Source of the DNA: SZAS-103 sp038316385
GTDB lineage: Bacteria; Pseudomonadota; Gammaproteobacteria; Xanthomonadales; Xanthomonadaceae
DNA: 13,196 nt
Reading direction: 5' to 3'
NCBI GenBank assembly: GCA_038316385.1
Contig: JBBQAN010000031.1
Location: 1 to 13,196, forward strand
Shown here: in pieces, positions 1 to 6,469 of the stretch
How positions within the stretch are numbered: the first letter of the stretch is position 1
How the letters are laid out: every line of letters begins with the position of its first letter
The notes under the pieces: model-generated
Told to the model about the DNA's origin: nothing
Database searches by the model: none
The model's input: only the letters and a program-made list of their open reading frames with translations
Program-made: the position numbers and the translations under genes

Positions 1-154
1 CGGCGAGAGCAGTGCAGACGGCCGCATCTATCTCAAGCGCGAGGAAGAATGCCTCGCCGCCTGTGCGGGTGCGCCGATGATGGTGGTCAACGGGCATTAC
101 CACGAGAACCTGACGACCGATTCGGTCGATCAGATTCTGGATGAATTGAAGTAG
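1..154 (+). CDS. nuoE: NADH-quinone oxidoreductase subunit E, 24 kDa 2Fe-2S subunit (3' part only)
   Basis: Only the last 50 codons are present; the reading frame starts at base 2 and ends with TAG at 152-154. The fragment contains the motif EECLAACAGAPMM, whose two cysteines (fragment residues 17 and 21) match the second cysteine pair of the N1a 2Fe-2S cluster of NuoE. The following VVNGHYHENLT is also typical of the thioredoxin-like fold of this subunit. In complex I, NuoE sits beside NuoF in the cytoplasmic NADH-dehydrogenase module, and N1a lies next to FMN. The C-terminus ends at about the usual place for the family, so nothing seems to be lost at the 3' end. The TAG stop lies inside the GTAG head of the REP repeat that follows. 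nuoF directly downstream confirms the identity. The 5' part, including the first cysteine pair, is outside the window. Confidence 0.96.
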   Translation, partial: GESSADGRIYLKREEECLAACAGAPMMVVNGHYHENLTTDSVDQILDELK

Positions 155-223
155 GGTGGGCCTTGGCCCACCGCAACGCGCAATACCCAAATTGAAAAGA
201 CGGTGGGTCAAGACCCACCCTAC
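151..223. repeat. REP doublet (REPIN-like): two inverted GTAG-headed palindromes
   Basis: Two 23-base arms (151-173 and 201-223) are inverted copies of each other separated by 27 bases; they differ at two positions. Each arm is itself a hairpin with an 8-bp perfect stem: GGTGGGCC (155-162) with GGCCCACC (165-172), and GGTGGGTC (202-209) with GACCCACC (212-219). The outer end of each arm carries the tetranucleotide GTAG (CTAC on the right as read on the + strand). A GTAG or GGAG head next to a short palindrome is the hallmark of REP sequences mobilised by REP-associated tyrosine transposases (RAYT); the SMAG repeats of Stenotrophomonas maltophilia are one such family. Two inverted REPs make a BIME/REPIN unit. 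No RAYT gene is in the window, so the element would depend on a transposase encoded elsewhere. Family membership is inferred; copy number in the genome cannot be seen here. Confidence 0.85.
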
Positions 224-238
224 AGCAACGGAACGAAT

Positions 239-1561
239 ATGGCGTTTGGACCCGCACCGCAGGAACATCAGGTCGTCAATACGACCCTGCATTTCGATAC
301 GCCGTGGACTCTGGACAATTACGTCAAGACGGGCGGCTATGAAGCATGGAAGAAGATTCTCGCGGAGAAACCCGATCCGTCCACGATCGTCGAAGAACTG
401 AAGAAGAGCGCGCTGCGCGGGCGCGGTGGCGCCGGTTTTCCGACCGGCCTGAAATGGTCGTTCATGCCGAAAGGCACGATGCAAAAGTATATTTTGTGCA
501 ACTCGGACGAATCCGAGCCCGGCACGTGCAAGGATCGAGATATCCTGCGCTTCAATCCGCATGCGGTGATCGAAGGCATGGCGATCGCCTGCTACGCGAC
601 CGGTTCGACGGTCGCCTACAACTACCTGCGCGGCGAGTTCCACCACGAACCGTTCGAGCATTGCGAATTGGCGTTGAAGGACGCTTATGCCGCCGGCCTG
701 CTCGGCAAGAACATCGGCGGCAGCGGCATCGATGTGGATATCCATAACGCGCTTGGCGCTGGCGCCTACATCTGCGGCGAAGAAACGGCGTTGATGGAAT
801 CGCTGGAAGGCAAGAAGGGCCAGCCACGTTTCAAGCCGCCGTTCCCGGCGGGCTTCGGCCTGTACGGCAAACCGACCACGATCAACAACACCGAAACCTA
901 CGCCTCGGTGCCGGCGATCCTGCGCAAGGGCGCGGAGTGGTTCCTTAGCCAGGGCAAGCCAAACAATGGCGGTCCGAAGATTTTTTCCGTGTCAGGTCAC
1001 GTCAACAAGCCAGGCAACTACGAGATCAAGCTTGGTACGCCGTTCTCCGACCTCTTGGCCATGGCTGGCGGCGTGCGCTCGGGCAACAAGCTCAAAGCGG
1101 TGATTCCTGGCGGTTCGTCGATGCCGGTGCTGCCTGCCGAAACGATGATGGCGCTGACGATGGACTACGACGCGATCCAGAAAGCCGGTTCGGGCCTGGG
1201 CTCCGGCGCAGTCATCGTGATGGACGAAACCACGTGCATGGTGCGCGCGTGTCAGCGCATCGCGCGGTTTTACTACGCCGAATCCTGCGGTCAGTGCACG
1301 CCGTGTCGCGAAGGCACCGGCTGGATGTATCGCGTGCTCACGCGCATCGTCGAAGGCAACGCGACCATGGATGATGTCAAGATGCTTCGACAGGCGGCCG
1401 GCCAGATCGAGGGCCACACGATTTGCGCATTCGGCGAAGCTGCCGCATGGCCGGTGCAGGGCATGCTGCGTCACTACTGGAACGAGTTTGAATATTTCGT
1501 CGAGCACAAGCGCAGCATTGTGGACGCGCCTGTCAACGAACCTGTCGGGGTAGCCGCATGA
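239..1561 (+). CDS. nuoF: NADH-quinone oxidoreductase subunit F, 51 kDa FMN- and NADH-binding subunit
   Basis: This 440-residue protein takes electrons from NADH to FMN and passes them to cluster N3. Visible motifs are the FMN/NADH-binding glycine-rich stretch GRGGAGFPTG (residues 61-70), NSDESEPGTCKDR (88-100), the second flavin-site stretch GAGAYICGEETALMESLEG (173-191), and the N3 4Fe-4S ligands C350-x2-C353-x2-C356 with C396. Length and motif order are normal for the family. I chose ATG 239 because it gives the usual MAFGPAPQ-type N-terminus and has a weak GGA-containing ribosome site at 230-232. An in-frame GTG at 203 would add 12 residues encoded by the REP hairpin and is unlikely. The stop overlaps the nuoG start (ATGA, 1558-1561), which suggests translational coupling. 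Unlike the other junctions of the operon, its 5' side is separated from nuoE by a structured repeat. Confidence 0.98.
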   Translation: MAFGPAPQEHQVVNTTLHFDTPWTLDNYVKTGGYEAWKKILAEKPDPSTIVEELKKSALRGRGGAGFPTGLKWSFMPKGTMQKYILCNSDESEPGTCKDRDILRFNPHAVIEGMAIACYATGSTVAYNYLRGEFHHEPFEHCELALKDAYAAGLLGKNIGGSGIDVDIHNALGAGAYICGEETALMESLEGKKGQPRFKPPFPAGFGLYGKPTTINNTETYASVPAILRKGAEWFLSQGKPNNGGPKIFSVSGHVNKPGNYEIKLGTPFSDLLAMAGGVRSGNKLKAVIPGGSSMPVLPAETMMALTMDYDAIQKAGSGLGSGAVIVMDETTCMVRACQRIARFYYAESCGQCTPCREGTGWMYRVLTRIVEGNATMDDVKMLRQAAGQIEGHTICAFGEAAAWPVQGMLRHYWNEFEYFVEHKRSIVDAPVNEPVGVAA

Positions 1562-3921
1562 GTGCGCAACCGACAACTCCGAACACCGCACCCGATATGG
1601 TCAATATCGAGATCGACGGCAAGGCCATGCAGGTGCCGAAGAATTCGATGATCATCGCCGCTGCCGACAAGGCCGGAATTCCGATCCCGCGTTTCTGCTA
1701 TCACGACAAATTGCCGATCGCGGCGAACTGCCGCATGTGCATGGTCGAGACGGAAATGGGTGGCAAGGCGGTGCCGAAGCCGCAGCCGGCCTGCGCCACG
1801 CCGGTGATGGAAGGCATGAAAGTGTTCACCCAGTCGCAGCGCGCATTGTCGGCGCAGCGCAACGTGATGGAATTCCTGCTGATCAACCATCCGCTGGATT
1901 GCCCGATCTGCGATCAGGGCGGCGAGTGCGAGTTGCAGGATCTGTCGATGGGCTACGGCCGCTCGGTGTCGCGGTTTGCCGAGCGCAAACGCGTGGTGCC
2001 GGACGAAGACATCGGCCCGCTGATCGAAACTGAAATGACGCGTTGTATACAATGTACGCGTTGCGTGCGTTTCATGACTGAAGTCGCCGGTAGCCCGGAA
2101 CTGGGCGGCATGGGTCGGGGCGAAAATCTGGAGATCGGCACGTATATCGGCAAGGCCATCGACAGCGAGCTCGGTGGCAACATTATCGACGTGTGCCCGG
2201 TCGGCGCGTTGACCAACAAGGTGTTCCGCTTCAAGGCGCGCGCCTGGGAGCTGATCGCGCGCGAATCGATCGGCTATCACGATGCGCTCGGCTCCAACCT
2301 GTGGCTGCATACGCGCCGCGGCGAAGTCCTGCGCACGGTGCCGCGCGACAACGAATCGATCAACGAATGCTGGCTGTCCGATCGCGACCGTTATTCGCAC
2401 GAAGGACTTTACGCGGCGGATCGCGCGACCAAACCGATGATCCGTCGCAACGGCGAACTGGTTGAGGCGAGCTGGGAGGAGGCGATCGCGTTCGTCGCCG
2501 AGGGCCTCAGGAACAATGGCGCCGATGTCGGTGCGCTGGTTGCGCCGCTGACCTCGTGCGAGGAAGGGTTTTTGCTGGCGAACATCGTGCGCGGCCTCGG
2601 CAGCAACAGCATCGATCACCGCCTGCGCGTGGTCGATTTCGCTGATGCTGCTGCCGGCGCGACTTTCGAAATGCCGCTTGCGCAAATCGACAATGTCCAC
2701 GCGATCCTGCTGGTTGGCAGCAATCCGCGCCACGATCAGCCACTGTTGGGCCATCGCGTGCACAAGGCATGGAAGAAAGGCGCAAAAATATTTGCGGTCA
2801 ACCCGCTGGATTTTGATTTCAATTTCAGCCTGGCCGGCAAATCGATCGTGCTGCCGAGCGTGTTCGCTGCCGAACTGGCGGCGCTCGCCGCGGCGGCGGG
2901 CGACGGCGGAATTGCAGCGCCAGCATCGATCTCCGCACTGATCGCTGCCGCAAAACCGACCGATGCTCATCGCGGCACAATCAAGGCGCTGCGCGATGCC
3001 GGCTCGTCTGTGCTCGTGTTCGGCGATTACGCCGGTCACCATGCGCAAGCTTCGCAGTTGCGCGCGTTGGCCAAATACATCGCGCAGGCGACGAACAGCG
3101 TGTTCAACGAAATCAGCGACGGTGCCAATGCGGTGGGACTCGCACGTGTCGGCGCGCTGCCGCAAGCCGATGGCCGCGACGGCGCCGCGATTCTCGCGCA
3201 ACCGCCGAAGTCGCTCATCGTCTATCACGCCGGTTCCCAGGACACGAGTTCGCCGGAGAGGTTCGACGAAGTGCGCAGCCATGCGGATTTCAGCATCTAC
3301 ATCGGCGCGTATGCCTGTAGCGGCGTGAAGCGCACCGCGCACGCGATCCTGCCAATTGGCCTGCCGCCGGAAATCGACGGTACGTACGTCAATATCGACG
3401 GCGTCGTGCAGACCCTCGCCGCAGGCGCGAAACTTCCGGGCGATGCACGTCCGGGCTGGCGCGTGTTGCGCGCGCTCGGGGCGCAGCTGGGCCTCTCCGG
3501 TTTCGACGCGACCGATTTCGCCGACGTGCGCAAGGCGATTGACGCTGCGGTTTCGGCAAAATATACAAAGGCGCAAACTGGAAAAGTGAGCAGCGCCGTA
3601 GCCGCGACATCGACGTCTGGTCTGCAGCGCATCGCTACACTGCCAATCTATCGCAGCGATGCCGTCCTGCGCCGCTGCGCCGCACTGCAAGCGCACCCAT
3701 TGACCGGCGAATGCGCGATCGGGCTGCATCCGGAAGATGCGCTCGCGCTGGGACTTGCGTCTGGGGCGACGGCGAAAGTGAGCGGTGGTGAGGGCGACGT
3801 GGAATTGCCGGTGATCGTCACGCGCCTGGTGCCGCGTGGTGGTGCGTGGCTCGAGAAAACCTGGCCGGCGACCAAGCCGCTTCCGCCAAACGGCGGAATG
3901 TTGATGGTGACGAGGGCCTGA
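1558..3921 (+). CDS. nuoG: NADH-quinone oxidoreductase subunit G, 75 kDa Fe-S subunit
   Basis: NuoG (787 residues) carries the Fe-S chain from NuoF toward NuoI. The N-terminal ferredoxin-like domain has the N1b 2Fe-2S ligands C47, C58, C61 and C79. Next is the His-ligated N5-type 4Fe-4S site H111-x3-C115-x2-C118-x5-C124, then the N4 ferredoxin motif C163-x2-C166-x2-C169 with C213. The rest (about 225-660) is a molybdopterin-oxidoreductase-like domain that is structural in complex I. The extra N7 cluster cysteines seen in E. coli and Thermus are absent: the matching region (about 238-248) has none, and only C271 remains near the fourth position. A low-complexity Ala/Ser/Thr/Lys linker (about 664-690) leads to a small C-terminal domain. 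The start overlaps nuoF by four bases and the stop lies three bases before nuoH. The C-terminal half is, as usual for NuoG, much less conserved than the Fe-S part. Confidence 0.97.
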   Translation: MSAQPTTPNTAPDMVNIEIDGKAMQVPKNSMIIAAADKAGIPIPRFCYHDKLPIAANCRMCMVETEMGGKAVPKPQPACATPVMEGMKVFTQSQRALSAQRNVMEFLLINHPLDCPICDQGGECELQDLSMGYGRSVSRFAERKRVVPDEDIGPLIETEMTRCIQCTRCVRFMTEVAGSPELGGMGRGENLEIGTYIGKAIDSELGGNIIDVCPVGALTNKVFRFKARAWELIARESIGYHDALGSNLWLHTRRGEVLRTVPRDNESINECWLSDRDRYSHEGLYAADRATKPMIRRNGELVEASWEEAIAFVAEGLRNNGADVGALVAPLTSCEEGFLLANIVRGLGSNSIDHRLRVVDFADAAAGATFEMPLAQIDNVHAILLVGSNPRHDQPLLGHRVHKAWKKGAKIFAVNPLDFDFNFSLAGKSIVLPSVFAAELAALAAAAGDGGIAAPASISALIAAAKPTDAHRGTIKALRDAGSSVLVFGDYAGHHAQASQLRALAKYIAQATNSVFNEISDGANAVGLARVGALPQADGRDGAAILAQPPKSLIVYHAGSQDTSSPERFDEVRSHADFSIYIGAYACSGVKRTAHAILPIGLPPEIDGTYVNIDGVVQTLAAGAKLPGDARPGWRVLRALGAQLGLSGFDATDFADVRKAIDAAVSAKYTKAQTGKVSSAVAATSTSGLQRIATLPIYRSDAVLRRCAALQAHPLTGECAIGLHPEDALALGLASGATAKVSGGEGDVELPVIVTRLVPRGGAWLEKTWPATKPLPPNGGMLMVTRA
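3912..3916 (+). promoter_or_regulatory. Shine-Dalgarno site of nuoH (supports GTG start)
   Basis: GAGGG lies eight bases before the GTG at 3925, inside the last codons of nuoG. No ATG is available upstream in frame between the nuoG stop and this point, and the next in-frame ATG (codon 21) falls inside the first membrane helix. The site therefore decides for the GTG start. Confidence 0.7.
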
Positions 3922-3924
3922 CGC

Positions 3925-5052
3925 GTGTACAACTGGATTCATTCCAATATCCACGATTGGCTGCTCGGCCTGCTCGGTCCGGTCATGGGGCTTATCGTCT
4001 GGCTGGTGCTCTGCATCCTGGTCATTGCGGTGCCAGTGATTATTTCCGTCGCACTGTACGTCTGGTGGGAACGCAAGGTGCTCGGCTGGATGCACGTGCG
4101 CATGGGACCGAACAGCATCGGCCCGGCGGGACTGGCGCAGACGTTTGCCGACGTGTTCAAACTGCTGTTCAAGGAATATCTGGTACCGGCGAAGGCGAGC
4201 AAACTCCTGTTCGTACTCGCGCCGCTTGTCGCACTGGTGCCGGCATTCGCGGCTTGGTCTGTGATTCCGTTCGATCGGCGCGGCGTCCTCGCCGACATCA
4301 ACGCAGGTTTGCTTTACCTGCTCGCGATGACGTCGATGGGTGTGTATGGCATCATCCTCGCCGGCTGGTCGTCGAATTCAAAATACGCGTTCCTTGGCGC
4401 GATGCGTTCGGCCGCACAGGTCGTCTCGTACGAAATCGCGATGGGCATGGCCCTGGTCGGCGTGCTGATCTGTGCGGGTAGCCTGAACATGTCGGACATC
4501 GTGCACGCGCAGGCGGGGCACGCCGGCTTTTTCAACTGGTTCATGTGGCCGCTGTTCCCGCTGTTCATCATCTACTTTGTGTCGGGCGTGGCCGAGACCA
4601 ATCGCGCGCCGTTCGACGTCGCGGAGGGGGAAACGGAAATCGTCGCCGGATTCCACGTCGAGTATTCGGGTGCGCCGTTCGCAGTCTTCTTCCTCACTGA
4701 ATACGCGAACATGATCCTGATCTCCTTCCTTGCTGCCACGTTGTTCATGGGCGGCTGGCTGTCGCCGATCCAGGACATCTGGAATCCGGATCTCGGCGAA
4801 GCGGGGAATTTCCTGTTCGGCTGGATCTTCCACGGCGGCTGGCAGTGGCTGTTCGCCAAGGTTTTCTTTTTCGCATTCTTCTACCTGTGGTTCCGTGCCG
4901 CGTTCCCGCGCTACCGCTATGACCAGATCATGCGCCTGGGCTGGAAAGTGTTCATTCCAATTGCGCTGGTGTGGATCGGCGTGGCTGGGTTGCTCGTGTA
5001 TTTCGGTGTGGTTGGACAAGGCGTCGCTGCCGCAACAGGAGCCGCGCCATGA
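3925..5052 (+). CDS. nuoH: NADH-quinone oxidoreductase subunit H, quinone-site membrane subunit
   Basis: NuoH (375 residues) is the membrane subunit that links the hydrophilic arm to the pumping arm and forms much of the ubiquinone cavity. The protein has about eight to nine hydrophobic helices. Conserved family stretches are ERKVLGWMHVRMGPN (49-63) after the first helix, the acidic quinone-site loop AETNRAPFDVAEGETEIV (223-240) followed by AGFHVEYSG, and RAAFPRYRYDQIMRLGWK (324-341) near the C-terminus. It starts with GTG three bases after nuoG. Its TGA stop overlaps the nuoI ATG by four bases. The protein is longer than the E. coli one (about 325 residues), through its N-terminal segment and a short Gly/Ala-rich tail; this length is common in related bacteria as far as I recall. 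Confidence 0.97.
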   Translation: MYNWIHSNIHDWLLGLLGPVMGLIVWLVLCILVIAVPVIISVALYVWWERKVLGWMHVRMGPNSIGPAGLAQTFADVFKLLFKEYLVPAKASKLLFVLAPLVALVPAFAAWSVIPFDRRGVLADINAGLLYLLAMTSMGVYGIILAGWSSNSKYAFLGAMRSAAQVVSYEIAMGMALVGVLICAGSLNMSDIVHAQAGHAGFFNWFMWPLFPLFIIYFVSGVAETNRAPFDVAEGETEIVAGFHVEYSGAPFAVFFLTEYANMILISFLAATLFMGGWLSPIQDIWNPDLGEAGNFLFGWIFHGGWQWLFAKVFFFAFFYLWFRAAFPRYRYDQIMRLGWKVFIPIALVWIGVAGLLVYFGVVGQGVAAATGAAP

Positions 5053-5537
5053 AGCGCATCGCGAATTACCTGAAAAGTCTGTTCCTGATTGAACTGCTGA
5101 AGGGCCTGGGGTTAACCGGCAAGTACATGTTCAAGCCCAAGTACACGATGCGCTATCCGATGGAAAAGATTCCGCAGTCCAATCGTTTCCGTGGGCTGCA
5201 TGCGCTGCGTCGCTACCCCAACGGCGAGGAACGCTGCATTGCCTGCAAGCTGTGCGAAGCCGTGTGCCCGGCGCTGGCGATCACGATCGATTCGGAGCAG
5301 CGCGCCGATGGCACGCGCCGTACGACGCGCTACGACATCGACCTGTTCAAATGCATCTATTGCGGATTTTGCGAGGAAAGCTGTCCGGTGGATTCGATCG
5401 TGGAGACGAATATCCACGAATATCATTTCGAGAAGCGCGGCGAAAACATCGTGAACAAGACGCAGCTGCTCGCCATTGGTGACCGCTTCGAGCACCTGAT
5501 CGCCGCCGCACGTTCGCAAGATGCACCGTACCGTTGA
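5049..5537 (+). CDS. nuoI: NADH-quinone oxidoreductase subunit I, 2x[4Fe-4S] ferredoxin subunit
   Basis: NuoI (162 residues) holds clusters N6a and N6b, which carry electrons toward N2 and the quinone. Two ferredoxin motifs are complete: C63-x2-C66-x2-C69-x3-C73 (with the following Pro) and C102-x2-C105-x2-C108-x3-C112 (with Pro). An amphipathic N-terminal stretch (KRIANYLKSLFLIELLKGL) is the usual membrane-surface helix of this subunit, and MRYPMEK plus the short segment after it match the family. I chose ATG 5049 because it overlaps the nuoH stop as ATGA, has AGGAG seven bases upstream (5037-5041), and gives the typical length. A longer open frame from 4971 would add 26 residues read out of frame from the nuoH end and is not credible. 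nuoJ follows after ten bases. Confidence 0.98.
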   Translation: MKRIANYLKSLFLIELLKGLGLTGKYMFKPKYTMRYPMEKIPQSNRFRGLHALRRYPNGEERCIACKLCEAVCPALAITIDSEQRADGTRRTTRYDIDLFKCIYCGFCEESCPVDSIVETNIHEYHFEKRGENIVNKTQLLAIGDRFEHLIAAARSQDAPYR

Positions 5538-5541
5538 GAGG
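5536..5541 (+). promoter_or_regulatory. Shine-Dalgarno site of nuoJ (decides the start)
   Basis: GAGAGG lies six bases before ATG 5548 and overlaps the nuoI stop codon (TGA at 5535-5537). It favours ATG 5548 over the in-frame ATG at 5521, which lies inside nuoI, has no comparable site, and would add nine polar residues before the first membrane helix. Confidence 0.7.
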
Positions 5542-5547
5542 ATCGCG

Positions 5548-6162
5548 ATGGACTTGCCCTGGAATCTGATCCTTTTCTACATGTTCGCCGGCGTGCTGGT
5601 GCTGGCCGCGCTTGGCGTCATCAGCGTGCGCAATTCAGTACACGCCGCCTTGCTGCTGGTGCTGACGTTTTTCACCAGCGCTGCGCTGTGGCTCTTGATG
5701 CAGGCCGAGTTTCTCGCGCTGGCGCTGATCCTGGTCTACGTCGGCGCGGTCATGGTGCTGTTCCTGTTCGTGGTCATGATGCTCGACATCAACACCGAAC
5801 AAATGCGCGAGGGCTATATCCGCTATCTGCCGGTGGGCGTGTTGGTCGCTGCGGTAATGTTGGCCGAGATGCTGTTGCTGCTCGGGGTCAAGTCGATGGC
5901 GATTCCGGCACCGGCCGATCCGGGTGGCGCATCCAATACGGCCTGGCTTGGCAACGCATTGTTCACCCAGTACCTGTTGCCGTTCGAAACTGCCGCCGTG
6001 ATCCTGACCGTCGCCGTGATAGCGGCGATCATGCTCACCTTGCGTCATCGCACCAACACGCGTCACCAGAATCCGGCGGCGCAGGTGGCAGTCCAGGCGC
6101 GCGACCGTATCCGGATCGTCAAGATGCAAAGCAGCACTGTGAAGGAGGCGCCGACGCCATGA
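5548..6162 (+). CDS. nuoJ: NADH-quinone oxidoreductase subunit J, membrane subunit
   Basis: NuoJ (204 residues) is a small membrane subunit next to NuoH and NuoK, in the region that couples quinone chemistry to proton pumping. The hydrophobic profile shows five membrane helices in about the first 170 residues, followed by a charged cytoplasmic tail. The best family signature is the third helix, AEFLALALILVYVGAVMVLF (53-72) continuing into LFVVMMLDIN, where the YVGAVMVL stretch corresponds to the functionally important helix with a pi-bulge known from complex I structures. The start at 5548 is supported by a good ribosome site. The stop overlaps the nuoK start (ATGA at 6159-6162). The basic tail after about residue 170 is variable in the family, and this one is slightly longer than the E. 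coli protein (184 residues). Confidence 0.97.
   Translation: MDLPWNLILFYMFAGVLVLAALGVISVRNSVHAALLLVLTFFTSAALWLLMQAEFLALALILVYVGAVMVLFLFVVMMLDINTEQMREGYIRYLPVGVLVAAVMLAEMLLLLGVKSMAIPAPADPGGASNTAWLGNALFTQYLLPFETAAVILTVAVIAAIMLTLRHRTNTRHQNPAAQVAVQARDRIRIVKMQSSTVKEAPTP
6142..6148 (+). promoter_or_regulatory. Strong Shine-Dalgarno site of nuoK
   Basis: AAGGAGG lies ten bases before ATG 6159, inside the end of nuoJ. It is the best ribosome-binding match in the window and fixes the nuoK start, which otherwise lies inside a longer out-of-frame open reading stretch beginning at 5688. Confidence 0.75.
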
Positions 6163-6464
6163 TCACCCTCGCGCATTTCATCGTGCTCGGCGCGGCGCTG
6201 TTCTGCATTGCGGTCGCCGGCATCTTCGTTAATCGCAAGAACATCATCATCCTGCTGATGGCGATCGAACTGATGCTGCTTTCGGTCAACATGAACTTCG
6301 TCGCATTTTCGCGTTATCTCGGCGATGTTTCCGGCCAGGTCTTCGTGTTTTTCATCCTGACCGTGGCCGCTGCCGAGTCGGCGATCGGCTTGGCGATTCT
6401 CGTGGTCCTGTTCCGCAATCGCGCGACGATCAACGTCGGCGAAATCGATTCGCTCAAAGGCTGA
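6159..6464 (+). CDS. nuoK: NADH-quinone oxidoreductase subunit K, MrpC-like membrane subunit
   Basis: NuoK (101 residues, exactly the common family length) has three membrane helices and resembles MrpC of sodium/proton antiporters. Two conserved membrane glutamates that carry protons in the E-channel are visible: E37 in LLMAIELMLLSVN and E73 in TVAAAESAIGLAI. These correspond to E36 and E72 of E. coli NuoK. The conserved loop RKNIIILLM and the FFILTVAAAE helix are intact. ATG 6159 overlaps the nuoJ stop by four bases and is preceded by a strong AAGGAGG site. nuoL follows after five bases. A frame extending back to 5688 is only nuoJ read in another frame. Confidence 0.98.
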   Translation: MITLAHFIVLGAALFCIAVAGIFVNRKNIIILLMAIELMLLSVNMNFVAFSRYLGDVSGQVFVFFILTVAAAESAIGLAILVVLFRNRATINVGEIDSLKG

Positions 6465-6469
6465 CCTGC

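Noticed and set aside
2043..2052. Perfect palindrome TTGTATACAA in nuoG
   Set aside because: It lies in the codons of the N4 cysteine motif and is explained by the protein sequence and codon choice; one ten-base palindrome in coding DNA is not evidence of an operator.
3540..3640. AT-richer, low-complexity stretch in nuoG, considered as a sign of insertion or frameshift
   Set aside because: The frame stays open and encodes an Ala/Ser/Thr/Lys linker between two NuoG domains; the sequence on both sides keeps the family's order. An ordinary variable linker.
1474..4095. An 873-codon open frame on the - strand opposite nuoG
   Set aside because: It mirrors nuoG codon by codon in a GC-rich gene, has an Arg/His/Gln-rich composition with no recognisable domain, and overlaps a gene whose Fe-S motifs are certain. 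It is a composition effect.
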